NCBI RefSeq assembly: GCF_007713735.2
Contig: NZ_VMNW02000031.1
Span: 1 to 64,000 of the forward strand
Origin: Amycolatopsis acidicola
GTDB taxonomy: Bacteria; Actinomycetota; Actinomycetes; Mycobacteriales; Pseudonocardiaceae
Direction of reading: 5' to 3'
Length of the DNA stretch: 64,000 nt
A program made the translations under genes and the position numbers. Below the pieces are notes generated by a model. The model was not told the DNA's origin, made no database searches, and worked only from the letters and a program-made list of their open reading frames with translations. Below, piece by piece: positions 34,448 through 43,339 of the stretch; the first letter of the stretch is position 1; each line of letters starts with the position of its first letter.

Positions 34448-34983
34448 GCGAGCATCCAGCTGCCGCTCACCGCGAACACCGCGGGATGCGCGAGGTAGGT
34501 CTCGGCGTTCTCCGCGGTGACGCCGCCGCTCGGCATGAACCTCATCCCAGGAAACGGCGCCGCGAGCGCGGAGATCCACGCGACACCACCGAGTAGCCCC
34601 GCCGGGAACAGCTTCACCCGGCTCAACCCGAGCGCGTGCGCGCGCATCAGGTCCGACGGAGTGCTCACCCCGGGCAGCACGGCCAGCCCGCGATCGCGCG
34701 CGTGCGTCACGACCTCCTCGGACAACCCCGGGCTCACGATGAAGCTCGCCCCGCGCTCCGCGGCCTCGTCGACCTGCTCGCGCCGCACCACTGTTCCGGC
34801 GCCGACCACGGCATTCGTGCGCGCTGCCAAGGACTCCAGCGCGTCCATCGCCTCCGGGGTACGCAGCGCCACCTCCACGACCGGCACGTCGATGGCCGCC
34901 ACGCGCTGGGCATCCGCTACGGACTCGGGTGTCCACAGTGGAAGGAAGCGCGCGGAGTCGAGTACCGCGAAGACGTCGGTCAC
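34444..34983 (-). CDS. KDPG/KDPGal aldolase
   Basis: This 179-residue protein matches 2-dehydro-3-deoxy-phosphogluconate aldolase. The proton-transfer residue is E37 in VVEVALRTPEAM and the Schiff-base lysine is K124 in SRVKLFPAGLLGG; MRFMPSGGV provides the phosphate-binding loop. It cleaves KDPG (or KDPGal) to pyruvate and glyceraldehyde-3-phosphate. At 179 residues it is short for the family, which usually has about 205. GTG start overlaps the MFS stop codon, and its own stop overlaps the kinase start. Confidence 0.88.
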   Translation of the reverse strand: MTDVFAVLDSARFLPLWTPESVADAQRVAAIDVPVVEVALRTPEAMDALESLAARTNAVVGAGTVVRREQVDEAAERGASFIVSPGLSEEVVTHARDRGLAVLPGVSTPSDLMRAHALGLSRVKLFPAGLLGGVAWISALAAPFPGMRFMPSGGVTAENAETYLAHPAVFAVSGSWMLA

Positions 34984-36257
34984 CGGACGGTCTCCTGTTC
35001 GACCTGTTCGCTTTCCGACGGCTTGTCGGAAGTGGTGCGCACGTACACGGCGAGCGCGAGGCCGCCGAGGATGGCGGCGATGCCGAGCACGGCGAACCCG
35101 GGGAAGTAGCTTCCCGTCGCGGCGAGCAGTCCGCCGACGAGCCAGCCCGCGACGATGCCGCCACCGCCCGCGCCGAACCCGTTGATGATCCCGGTCGCCG
35201 GGCCGACCGCGGTGGCCGACAGCCGGGTCACGGCGATGGCCCAGATGTTGGGCGTGTAGGCGGCGGTGAAGTAGCCGACGCTGAGGCTGATCAGCACGAA
35301 CTGGGCGACCGCGTTGTGCGTGAACGGCAGGCAGGCGATGAGGATGCCGCCGACGACGAGCCCGGACACCGCGATCGGCCCGCGTTTCCCGGTGCGGTCG
35401 CTCAGCGCGATCATCGGGAAGGTCAGCAGCAGCGACACCAGGTACGGGGTCGCGGTGGCCAGCCCGCTCAGCGTCGGGGAGAGCCCGAACGCCGACACGG
35501 TCTGCGGCAGGAACAGCGTGATGCCCCAGAACAGCATGCCGTTGGCGAAGTAGCTGAACACGATGAGCAGGAACCGCCAGCCGCCGAACGACGCGGGCGT
35601 GAGCCGCTCCCGCTTGGGGCCTTCCGTGCGGGAGATGCGGACCGGCGCGAACCGCGGCACGCCAGGGCGGGAGCGCAGGAACACCGCGTACAGCGGCACG
35701 ATCACCACGAGCCCGATCCCGCCGAGCAGCCAGAACAGGTGGCGCCAGTCGAACGCGGCGTAGACCGGGGTGAGCACGAAGAACCCGAGCGCCAGCGCGA
35801 GATACTGGCCGTAGTACTGGATGAGCGCGCTGGCGCGGCTCATCTCCTGCTCGTCGAACCACTCCTTCGCCAGCCGGAACTGTTGCGGCCAGTAGAAACC
35901 CTCGAAGATCCCGACCCCGACGCGGAGCGCGACCAGCGTCGCGACGTTCGGGCTGAACCCGATCGCGAAGGTGCAGGCCGAATAGCCGACGACCGAAACC
36001 AGCAGGATCCACTTGGCGTCGATCCGGGCGGTGAGGAACCCGCCGAGCAGGTTCGACACCAGATAGCCCCACAGGAACGCCGTCAGCGTGAGGCTGGACG
36101 TGGTGGCGAAGGCTCCGCCCTGGAAACCGAGGTCCCTGGCGACGCCCTTGATGCCGATCGACAGGTTCGACCGGTCCAGATACGCCACGAACAACCCGGC
36201 GGCCAGCAGCAGCCCGATCCGGAGCCAGCGCTCACGCCCGCTTGCTTTCGTCGTCAT
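34980..36257 (-). CDS. MFS transporter, anion:cation symporter (sugar-acid) type
   Basis: The 425-residue transporter has twelve membrane segments and the opening pattern of hexuronate/galactonate/glucarate carriers (FVAYLDRSNLSIGIKG at about 19-34). It lies between the dehydratase and KDPG aldolase genes and overlaps the latter by 4 nt. Import of the aldonic or aldaric acid that the dehydratase acts on is the expected role. ATG start with GGAGCG upstream. Confidence 0.9.
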   Translation of the reverse strand: MTTKASGRERWLRIGLLLAAGLFVAYLDRSNLSIGIKGVARDLGFQGGAFATTSSLTLTAFLWGYLVSNLLGGFLTARIDAKWILLVSVVGYSACTFAIGFSPNVATLVALRVGVGIFEGFYWPQQFRLAKEWFDEQEMSRASALIQYYGQYLALALGFFVLTPVYAAFDWRHLFWLLGGIGLVVIVPLYAVFLRSRPGVPRFAPVRISRTEGPKRERLTPASFGGWRFLLIVFSYFANGMLFWGITLFLPQTVSAFGLSPTLSGLATATPYLVSLLLTFPMIALSDRTGKRGPIAVSGLVVGGILIACLPFTHNAVAQFVLISLSVGYFTAAYTPNIWAIAVTRLSATAVGPATGIINGFGAGGGGIVAGWLVGGLLAATGSYFPGFAVLGIAAILGGLALAVYVRTTSDKPSESEQVEQETVR

Positions 36258-36284
36258 GGTTACGCTCCTTTGCGTGCGGGCGGT

Positions 36285-37400
36285 TCAGGCCGCGTACCGG
36301 CCGAGTAGTTCGCGATCGATTTCGATGCCGAGGCCGGGGCCGTCGGGCACGGACAGGACCGGGCCGGTGGCGAGGCCGGCCAGGCCCGAGCGGAACGGGT
36401 TCGGTGCCTGGTCGAGTTCGACCAGCACGGGGCCGCGCCCGGTGGACGGGGTGACCTGGGGGAGCGCGGTCAGCAGGTGCAGCCCGGCGGCGATGGTGAT
36501 CGAGGAACCCCACACGTGCGGGAGGGTGGGGATCCCGTGCGCGCTGGCCATTCCCGCGATCAGCAGCGTTGCGCGGATTCCGCCGCAGGCCGTGGCGTCC
36601 GGCTGGAGGAGGTCGACCGCGCGGGTTTCGATGAGCTCGCGGAAGCCCCACCGGGTGAACTCGGACTCGCCGCCGGCGATGGGAACCGTTGTGCCCGCCC
36701 GGATTTCGCGATAACCCTGGAGGTCCTCGGGGAGTACGGGCTCCTCGAAGAACCACAGGTCCGCGTCTTCGAGCGCGCGCAGGAATGACTTGGCCTCGGC
36801 GGTGGTGTAGCCGCGGTTGGCGTCCACCGCGATCCGGACCGAGGGCCCGAGCGCCGCCCGCGCCCGCCGCACGCGCTCGATGTCGGTCGTGAGTTCCCTG
36901 CCGACCTTCATCTTCACGTCGCGGTAACCGGCGTCCACAATGGAGTGCGCCTCGGCTTCGATGTCGTCTTTCCAGTCGCCGCCGTAGTAGAAGGCGGACG
37001 CGTACGCGCGGACCTGCGGGGTGTGCTTTCCGCCGAGCAGCCGCCAGACCGGGAGCCCTGCGGCTTTGCCCGCCAGGTCCCACAACGCGATTTCGATCCC
37101 GGAGATGGCCGCGATGGAAATGCCCTTGCGGCCCCATTCGCGGTTCCGGTTGTAGAGCTCGTCCCAGATGTCGGTGAGCTCGCGCGGATCGCGGCCGAGC
37201 AGGAACGGGGCGAAGGATCCGTCGATGAGCGCACGGTTCCCGGGCGCCGGGCCGAAGCATTCGCCCCAGCCGGTCAGCCCGTCGTCAGTGCGGATCTCGA
37301 CGAGGCAGCTGGCGCGGGAGTCCCAGTCCCACTGGGACATCCCGAACGGCACGTCGAGCCGGTGGCTCACCACGTGCGTGGTGACGGCGACGATCTTCAT
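36285..37400 (-). CDS. Enolase-superfamily sugar-acid dehydratase (mandelate racemase subgroup)
   Basis: This 371-residue enzyme dehydrates a sugar acid to a 2-keto-3-deoxy acid through a Mg2+-stabilised enolate. The general base motif is K163-M-K165. The metal ligands are D193 (VDANRGY), E219 (FFEEPV) and E245 (AGGESE). The second base is the D268-H295 dyad (QPDAT, PHVWG). Which acid is used (galactonate, gluconate, xylonate, others) is not readable from the sequence. Downstream kinase and aldolase genes supply the following steps. It overlaps the LacI gene by 4 nt. Confidence 0.9.
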   Translation of the reverse strand: MKIVAVTTHVVSHRLDVPFGMSQWDWDSRASCLVEIRTDDGLTGWGECFGPAPGNRALIDGSFAPFLLGRDPRELTDIWDELYNRNREWGRKGISIAAISGIEIALWDLAGKAAGLPVWRLLGGKHTPQVRAYASAFYYGGDWKDDIEAEAHSIVDAGYRDVKMKVGRELTTDIERVRRARAALGPSVRIAVDANRGYTTAEAKSFLRALEDADLWFFEEPVLPEDLQGYREIRAGTTVPIAGGESEFTRWGFRELIETRAVDLLQPDATACGGIRATLLIAGMASAHGIPTLPHVWGSSITIAAGLHLLTALPQVTPSTGRGPVLVELDQAPNPFRSGLAGLATGPVLSVPDGPGLGIEIDRELLGRYAA

Positions 37401-38413
37401 CTCGTTCCCTCCCGTGGCGGGCCGACGGATTCGCGGCGCACCAACGCTCCCGGCACCACGAGGTGCGGTGTTTCGCGCGGGCGCCCGCCCCGTGTCATGG
37501 CGACGATCAGTTCGCCCGCGAGGCGGCCCATTTCCTCGACCGGCTGCGACACGGCCGTGACGGCCGGGTAGACGGCCGACATCCAGCCCGCGTCGGTGAA
37601 CCCGACGACCGACACGTCCTCCGGTACGTGCAACCCGGCCTCGCGGACGGCGACCAGGATTCCTTCTGTCACAGGGACGTTGAACCCCAGGACTGCCGTC
37701 ACGCCGCCGGTGTCGAGAAGTTCACGCATCGCCGCGCGCCCGGCCGCGGACGTGCCTTCGGTGTAGCGCACGACCGGCTCCCGGCCCGCCGAAACCGCCT
37801 GGCGGAAACCGGCTTCCCGTAACCGGGTGGTGGAAACCCCTTCGGGCCCCAGCACGGCCGCGACCCGCCGGTGACCGGCGGCGAACAACTCCTCGGCCGC
37901 CTGCCCGAACGCCTCGGTCTCGTTGGTGACGACCGTCGGCACGTCGAGGCCGGCGATGGTGCGGCTGACGAGGACCACGTTCTCGAACGTGCCGACCTGC
38001 CGCGCGGAGAACCGGGTTCCGGTGGCCGGGGAGAGGACGAGCCCGGCCGGCCGGTACGAGGCGAGCAGGTCGAGCTGCGCGGCTTCGAGTTCGGGGTCGT
38101 CGTCGCAGTTGAGGAGGAGGACGCTGAGCCCGGCGTCGCGCAGGGGTTTCTCGATCGCCCTGTGCAGCCGGGCGTAGAACGGGTTGCCGATGTCGGACAC
38201 GGCGAGGCCGACCATCGGGCTGCGCGTGGAGCGGAGACTCCGGCCGAGCACGTTCGGCGCATACCCGAGCCGCTCGACGGCCTCGACCACGCGGCGGCGG
38301 GCGTCCTCGCTGACGTACCCGCGCTCGTTCAGCACGCGCGAGACCGTCTGACTGCTCACGCCCGCGGCCTCCGCGACGTCGTGCACCGTCGCCCGCTTCG
38401 GTCTGGCTGGCAT
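37397..38413 (-). CDS. LacI family transcriptional repressor
   Basis: The 338-residue protein has the LacI headpiece at residues 6-60 (ATVHDVAEAAGVSSQTVSRV, then LGYAPNVLGRSLRS with the hinge helix) and a periplasmic-binding-like effector domain. It is the first gene of the sugar-acid operon and overlaps the dehydratase gene, so it is cotranscribed with its targets. A palindrome immediately before its ATG indicates autorepression. The likely inducer is the sugar acid or KDG. Confidence 0.93.
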   Translation of the reverse strand: MPARPKRATVHDVAEAAGVSSQTVSRVLNERGYVSEDARRRVVEAVERLGYAPNVLGRSLRSTRSPMVGLAVSDIGNPFYARLHRAIEKPLRDAGLSVLLLNCDDDPELEAAQLDLLASYRPAGLVLSPATGTRFSARQVGTFENVVLVSRTIAGLDVPTVVTNETEAFGQAAEELFAAGHRRVAAVLGPEGVSTTRLREAGFRQAVSAGREPVVRYTEGTSAAGRAAMRELLDTGGVTAVLGFNVPVTEGILVAVREAGLHVPEDVSVVGFTDAGWMSAVYPAVTAVSQPVEEMGRLAGELIVAMTRGGRPRETPHLVVPGALVRRESVGPPREGTR

Positions 38414-38414
38414 A

Positions 38415-38428
38415 TGTTAACGATAACA
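38415..38428. promoter_or_regulatory. LacI-type operator TGTTAACGATAACA at the lacI start
   Basis: The palindrome is centred on CG, the usual layout for LacI-family sites, with one asymmetric base pair. It ends 2 nt before the ATG at 38413. There is no room for a ribosome binding site, so the transcript may be leaderless and the bound repressor would block the operon directly. Confidence 0.65.
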
Positions 38429-38478
38429 CATGCAGGTGGGAGCAGGTGGGTGCTGAGCCACCCCCCTGGAGGCCTCCC

Positions 38479-39798
38479 TCAGAGAGCCCGCCCCCGGGGC
38501 ACCGACCGCAGGATCCCCGACACGTCATCGGCCAGCCGCCGCGCTTCGTCGGCCGTCAGGTCCGACGTGCAGACCCGCACGAACGGCGGGCTCGACAGCC
38601 GTGACAGTTCGCCGCCGCGGACGGCCCATCCTCGCGCCATCAGTTCCGCCGTCACGGCCGACTCGTCCCCGACCGGGATCGTCACGGTGAAACCCGAGCT
38701 GCTCAGCACGTCGATCCCGCGGCTCGCCAGGTGGCCGACGAACTCCTCGCGGCGGGCGCGGTACAGATCGGCGGCGCGCTCGACGGTCTCCAGGCACTTC
38801 GAGTCCGACAGCATCGCGGCGACGAGCCGCTGGACGAGATGGCTGACCCAGCCGGGCCCCAGCAACTGCCTGCCCTGCACCAGATCCGCGGTCGTCCGGT
38901 CGCTCGACACGACGGCGAGTCGGAGGTCCGGCCCGAAGATCTTCGACACCGACCGCACGACCGCCCACCGCCGTCGGCCGCGCGTCAGCGAGAACGCCGG
39001 TGCCCCCGAGGTCAGCGACACGTGATCGTCCTCCAGGACGTAACAGTCCGGATAGGACTCAAGCACCTCGCGCAGTTCCTTCGCCCGCAAGGAGTTCAGT
39101 GTCGCGCCCGTGGGATTCTGCGCCCGAGGCTGCAGGAGCACCATGGCGCAGTTGTGCCGCGCCAGCGTCGTGTCCAAACTGGACGGAACGATCCCATGGG
39201 CGTCGACCTCCACCCCGGCCAGCGTGTAACCCATGGTGCGCAACAAACTGTAGCCCGCGACCCACCCCGGATCCTCCACCGCGATCGTGGATCCGGGCGG
39301 GATGGCGGCCTGGCAGATCCGCTCGATGGCGTCGTGTGCGCCGTTGGTCGCCGTGAGGTGCCCGCGGATCCCGTCCTCTTCGAAGAGCGGGCCCATGGAC
39401 TCGCTCAGTTCCGCCGTCACGTTCTGCGTGTCGTAGCTCCCGCTGCGCCGTGCGCCTGCCCCGGCGAAGCGGTGAATGTCCGGCAGGAGCTCCGAATCCG
39501 GCGCGACGGTGCGTAGATCGCGAACCCCGGGCCCGACCGGCAGATCGCCCGCGGTGGGCACCGCCGGTTTCGCCGCGACCCTGGCGCGCTTGCGATCCCC
39601 CACGGTGATCAGGCCGCGCTCGCGCAGCGTCCGGTACGCCAGCGAAATCGTCCCCGGGCTCACGCGGAGCTCCGTCGCCAGCGCCCGCACTGACGGCAGA
39701 GCTTCCCCTGCCTGTAGTTCACCGTCCCTGATCGCCTCGGCTATTGCGAGATGGATCTCCCGCGAGTACTTTTTGCCTGCCAGGCTCTTAACTGACAC
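38479..39798 (-). CDS. MocR-type GntR/aminotransferase regulator
   Basis: This 439-residue protein joins a GntR winged helix (residues 8-75; SVRALATELRVSPGTISLAY, then RTLRERGLITV) to a fold-type-I aminotransferase domain (about 100-439). The PLP-binding lysine lies in VRSVSKIFGPDLR near residue 284. MocR proteins sense PLP adducts and regulate vitamin B6, GABA or amino acid genes. It diverges from a PaiB-like gene with 26 nt between starts, and a palindrome fills that gap. GTG start. The target is probably the neighbouring operon. Confidence 0.9.
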   Translation of the reverse strand: MSVKSLAGKKYSREIHLAIAEAIRDGELQAGEALPSVRALATELRVSPGTISLAYRTLRERGLITVGDRKRARVAAKPAVPTAGDLPVGPGVRDLRTVAPDSELLPDIHRFAGAGARRSGSYDTQNVTAELSESMGPLFEEDGIRGHLTATNGAHDAIERICQAAIPPGSTIAVEDPGWVAGYSLLRTMGYTLAGVEVDAHGIVPSSLDTTLARHNCAMVLLQPRAQNPTGATLNSLRAKELREVLESYPDCYVLEDDHVSLTSGAPAFSLTRGRRRWAVVRSVSKIFGPDLRLAVVSSDRTTADLVQGRQLLGPGWVSHLVQRLVAAMLSDSKCLETVERAADLYRARREEFVGHLASRGIDVLSSSGFTVTIPVGDESAVTAELMARGWAVRGGELSRLSSPPFVRVCTSDLTADEARRLADDVSGILRSVPRGRAL

Positions 39799-39807
39799 AG
39801 ATTGAAA

Positions 39808-39821
39808 CTGTACTAGGACAG
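39808..39821. promoter_or_regulatory. Operator-like palindrome CTGTACTAGGACAG
   Basis: A 14-bp near-perfect palindrome (arms CTGT/ACAG around CTAG) lies in the 26-nt gap between the divergent MocR and PaiB-like genes. It can only serve these two genes and is the best candidate MocR site. The PaiB-like start has no ribosome binding site, so that mRNA may be leaderless. Confidence 0.5.
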
Positions 39822-39824
39822 ATA

Positions 39825-40457
39825 ATGTGGGTCAACCCCCTGTACCTCCGGGATCGCCCGGCCGCACTGGGCTTCGTCTCCCGGAATCCACTCGCCACGG
39901 TGGTGGGAACGGCGCCGGTCGAGGCGGCGCATCTGCCGCTGCTCCTCGACGACCCCGAAGACCCGCGCTACCTGATCGGCCACATCCCGCTGGCCGACCC
40001 GCTGTCCGCGCAGCTGCGCCGGAAATCGACCGTGCTCGCCGTCTTCGGCGGGGCGGGCAGCTACATCAGCCCCGCTGTCCACGCCGAAACCGTCCTGCCC
40101 ACCTACAACTTCGTGGCCGTGCACGTCACCGGCGGCGCGGAGGTGGTGGACGACGAAGACTTCCTCCGTGCGCATCTCCGCGCGCTCACCCACGCCGGCG
40201 AAACAGCCAAAAGCTATGCACCGTACCGCGAATGGTCCATCCAGGGCGCGGCGGCGGAGCGCGCGGAGTCCCTGCTGCCACGAATCACCGCGTACCGGAT
40301 CGAAATCGAGCGGCTGGAAGCCAAGTTCAAGCTCGGCCAGAACCGCACAGCGGCCGACCGGCGGCGAATTCACGACGCGCTCGCCACTTCGGCCGACCCG
40401 AACGACCGCGAAATCGCCGCGCTGATGGCGGAAGAGGCGCAGCCGGTCTCGCCCTGA
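39825..40457 (+). CDS. PaiB-like FMN-binding split-barrel protein
   Basis: The 210-residue protein matches the PaiB family (FMN-binding negative transcriptional regulator). Seen are the N-terminal MWVNPLYLRD, the barrel segment PTYNFVAVHVTG and the C-terminal IERLEAKFKLGQNR typical of the family. Bacillus PaiB was linked to protease and sporulation control, but most members are probably flavin-dependent enzymes or sensors. It leads a rightward operon with an MFS transporter, an amidohydrolase and a 2-hydroxyacid dehydrogenase and is divergent from MocR. Confidence 0.85.
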   Translation: MWVNPLYLRDRPAALGFVSRNPLATVVGTAPVEAAHLPLLLDDPEDPRYLIGHIPLADPLSAQLRRKSTVLAVFGGAGSYISPAVHAETVLPTYNFVAVHVTGGAEVVDDEDFLRAHLRALTHAGETAKSYAPYREWSIQGAAAERAESLLPRITAYRIEIERLEAKFKLGQNRTAADRRRIHDALATSADPNDREIAALMAEEAQPVSP

Positions 40458-40496
40458 TCACCGACTCCCGTCCCCCCGAACGATCTTGGAGCTCTG

Positions 40497-41804
40497 ATGT
40501 CCTCCAACCTCGCCAAAGCCACCGTCGGCGCCTTCTTCGGCAGCTGCGTCGAATGGTTCGACTTCTTCATCTACGGCACCGCGTCGGCGCTGTTCTTCGG
40601 GACGTTGTTCTTCCCCGAAACCGATCCCGCCGTCGGGACGGTGCTCAGCCTGCTCACCTTCGCGGTGGGGTTCCTGGCCCGGCCGCTCGGCGGAATCCTG
40701 TTCGGGCACATGGGAGACCGGATCGGCCGGAAGAACACTTTCGTCGTGACACTCGCCTTGATGGGGACGTCCACCTTCCTCATCGGCGTGCTCCCGACCT
40801 ACGGTTCGATCGGGATCTGGGCGCCGATCATCCTGGTGTGCCTGCGCATTCTCCAGGGTCTCGGCGTGGGCGGGGAATGGGGCGGCTCCATTCTGATGAC
40901 GGTGGAGAACGCGCCCTCGAAATGGCGTGCGTTCTTCGGCATCCTCCCGCAACTGGGCAGCCCGGTCGGCACGATCATGGCGAACGGTTCGTTCTCCGCG
41001 CTCGCACTGATGGACAAGGACGCGTTGCAGTCGTGGGGATGGCGCATCCCGTTCCTCGCCAGCGCCGTGCTGATCATCATCGGGTTCGTCATCCGGCTCG
41101 GGGTCGGCGAAACCGAGGAGTTCAAGGCCGAAACCGAAGAAACGGGTAAGTCGAAATCGCCGGTCAAAGAGGTGTTCACGCAGGCATGGGGCCGGGTCCT
41201 GCTGGTGGCGGGGAGCAGGCTTTACGAGGCCACGTTCTTCACCGTGGCCACGGTGTTCGTGGTCGGCTACGCCACGGGCAAGCTGGGCGTCGAAAAGCCC
41301 GTCGTCCTCAACAGCATCCTTTACGGCGGCATCGCCGAGGTGATCGCGCTCCCGATTTTCGGGCTCCTGCTGTTCAAGGCCAAGCCGCGGACGCTGCTCC
41401 AGTTCGGGGCGCTCACCGGCGCGCTCGCGATCTTCCCGTTCTTCCTGCTGATCGAAGGCGGGAACCCGGTCCTCATCGCGCTCGCGATGATCGTGACGTT
41501 CTTCCTCGGCACCGCATCGTGGGCGGCCTATCCGACACTGTTCGCGGACGTCTTTCCCAGCAGAATCCGCTACACCGGGATTTCGGTGGGTTTCCAGGCC
41601 GCGACCATTTTCAGTGGTTTCGCGCCCAGCGTCGTTTCCTACCTTTCGATCGCCGCTGGCAACACCTGGTGGCCGGTCGCGATCTTCGTCATGATCACCG
41701 CGCTGGTCAGCAGTGGCTGTGCGTTCGTGCTCGGGCGGATCAAACCGGCCGGCAAGGACGCGAACGCCGGTGCCGGTAAGACGACGAAGGCGGTGCGGGC
41801 GTGA
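40497..41804 (+). CDS. MFS transporter, metabolite:H+ symporter (MHS) family
   Basis: This 435-residue transporter opens with the MHS-family pattern (GAFFGSCVEWFDFFIYGTA), and motif A follows as FGHMGDRIGRKNTFV near residue 75. MHS members import citrate, ketoglutarate, proline/betaine or shikimate by H+ symport. It is followed by an overlapping amidohydrolase gene, so the imported compound may be an amide or cyclic ureide that the hydrolase attacks. GGAG precedes the ATG. Confidence 0.9.
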   Translation: MSSNLAKATVGAFFGSCVEWFDFFIYGTASALFFGTLFFPETDPAVGTVLSLLTFAVGFLARPLGGILFGHMGDRIGRKNTFVVTLALMGTSTFLIGVLPTYGSIGIWAPIILVCLRILQGLGVGGEWGGSILMTVENAPSKWRAFFGILPQLGSPVGTIMANGSFSALALMDKDALQSWGWRIPFLASAVLIIIGFVIRLGVGETEEFKAETEETGKSKSPVKEVFTQAWGRVLLVAGSRLYEATFFTVATVFVVGYATGKLGVEKPVVLNSILYGGIAEVIALPIFGLLLFKAKPRTLLQFGALTGALAIFPFFLLIEGGNPVLIALAMIVTFFLGTASWAAYPTLFADVFPSRIRYTGISVGFQAATIFSGFAPSVVSYLSIAAGNTWWPVAIFVMITALVSSGCAFVLGRIKPAGKDANAGAGKTTKAVRA

Positions 41805-43339
41805 AGATCGACAGCATCGTGGTCAACGCCGACATCGTGACCATGCACGCCGGCCGCCCCAAAGCCGCCAAGATGGGTGTGTGGAACGGGAGGATCGTCG
41901 GGTTCGACGACGACCTGAGCGGTCTCGAAGCCGGAACCGTCGTCGACGCGGGCGGGCGGGTGGTGCTCCCCGGATTCATCGACAGCCACACGCATCTGGG
42001 CCTCACCGGTCTTCGCGGCCGCGCCGTCGACATCGCCGGCCTGGCGCTGGGCGACGCCGTCGCCGCGATCGAAGCGGCGGCCGCCGGACGAGAGCCCGGC
42101 GGCTGGGTGGAGGTCGTCGGCTACGATCCCCGCGCGCTCGGCCGCAAGCTCGCCGCGTCGGACCTCAGCGGCGGATCCTGCGAGGGGCGCAAGATCTGGG
42201 TCCGGGACATCTCCAGCCATTCGTCGGTCGTCTCCCCGGCGGTTCTCGAAGCGGCCGGGATAACCTCGGGTGAGCTGCTGGACGGCAGGCTGGAGGAAGA
42301 CGATCAGCAGATCGTGCTCGACCAGCGTCTGCCGTATCCGCCGGAGGACATCGAAGAGGGCCTGCTGGCGGCGGGAAAAACCTGTCTCGCACAGGGAATC
42401 ACCACCTGCGTCGAAGCGGGGGTCGGTGGCGGCGGCGCGAGTCTCCGGCACGACGAGCTGTCGGTGTACCTCGCGATGGCCGAGGCCGGGACCTTGCCGC
42501 TGCGCACCTGCCTGATGCTCACCGGGGAAGCCGTGCCCCATTTCGAATCGCTCGGCCTGGCCGCCGGTTTCGGCGGCGACTGGCTGTCGGTGCACGCACA
42601 GAAGATGTGGCTGGACGGCGGAATGCTGGTGCGGTCCGCGGCCGTCACCGAACCCTTCGTCGGCTCGGAGCACCCGGGTGCGCTGCTCGGCGAGGAGGAA
42701 GAGATCCTCGAGCGCATCGTCGCCGCGCACCGCGCCGGCTGGCAGCTGGCCATCCACGCCATCGGTGACCGCGCGATCGACGCCGCGCTCGACGGGCTGC
42801 TGGCCGCGCAGGAAAAGTATCCCCGCGCCGACGCCCGGCACCGGATCGAGCACGCCGGGATGGTCCGCGAGGACCACCTGCCCGTCATGGGGCGGCTCGG
42901 CCTCGGTGTCGGCTCCCAGCCGTGCTTCCTCTGGGATTCCGGCGACGACTACGCGAACATCGTGGGGCCGCACCGGGTTCCGTGGCTGTATCGCGGGAAA
43001 TCGTTCCTGGACAACGGGATCAAGCTGCTGGGCAGCACCGACCGGCCGCTTCCCGGCAGTCCGCTGCGCGGGATCCAGTTCTTCGTCGAACGCCGTTCGT
43101 CGAGCGGGCGATCGCTCGCACCCGAAGAGCGGATTTCGCGGCACGAGGCCGTGGCCGCGTTCACCGCGACAGCCGCCTGGGGCAGTCGGCGTGAGCATCT
43201 TCTGGGTACCCTCGAAGTCGGCAAGGCCGCGGACTACGTCGTCCTGGAGGAGGATCCGTTCGCCGTCGAGACCTCCCGGATCGGCGACATCCCGGTGGCG
43301 GCGACGTACATCGACGGGGTCCCGCGATGGCAGCGCTGA
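41801..43339 (+). CDS. YtcJ-type metal-dependent amidohydrolase
   Basis: The 512-residue enzyme matches the YtcJ/amidohydrolase-3 group. A small beta domain is formed by the N- and C-terminal ends, the metal site GFIDSHTHLG is at about 62-71, and later come HAIGDRAIDAALDGLL and HRIEHAGMV. These enzymes hydrolyse amides, formamides or related C-N bonds with one or two metals. Its start overlaps the MFS stop and its end overlaps the dehydrogenase gene by 13 nt. The substrate is unknown. Confidence 0.88.
   Translation: MKIDSIVVNADIVTMHAGRPKAAKMGVWNGRIVGFDDDLSGLEAGTVVDAGGRVVLPGFIDSHTHLGLTGLRGRAVDIAGLALGDAVAAIEAAAAGREPGGWVEVVGYDPRALGRKLAASDLSGGSCEGRKIWVRDISSHSSVVSPAVLEAAGITSGELLDGRLEEDDQQIVLDQRLPYPPEDIEEGLLAAGKTCLAQGITTCVEAGVGGGGASLRHDELSVYLAMAEAGTLPLRTCLMLTGEAVPHFESLGLAAGFGGDWLSVHAQKMWLDGGMLVRSAAVTEPFVGSEHPGALLGEEEEILERIVAAHRAGWQLAIHAIGDRAIDAALDGLLAAQEKYPRADARHRIEHAGMVREDHLPVMGRLGLGVGSQPCFLWDSGDDYANIVGPHRVPWLYRGKSFLDNGIKLLGSTDRPLPGSPLRGIQFFVERRSSSGRSLAPEERISRHEAVAAFTATAAWGSRREHLLGTLEVGKAADYVVLEEDPFAVETSRIGDIPVAATYIDGVPRWQR

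Noticed and set aside
34929..36308. A 459-codon plus-strand frame opposite the sugar-acid MFS gene
   Set aside because: It is composed of charged low-complexity sequence typical of antisense frames; the MFS gene has membrane segments and operon overlaps.
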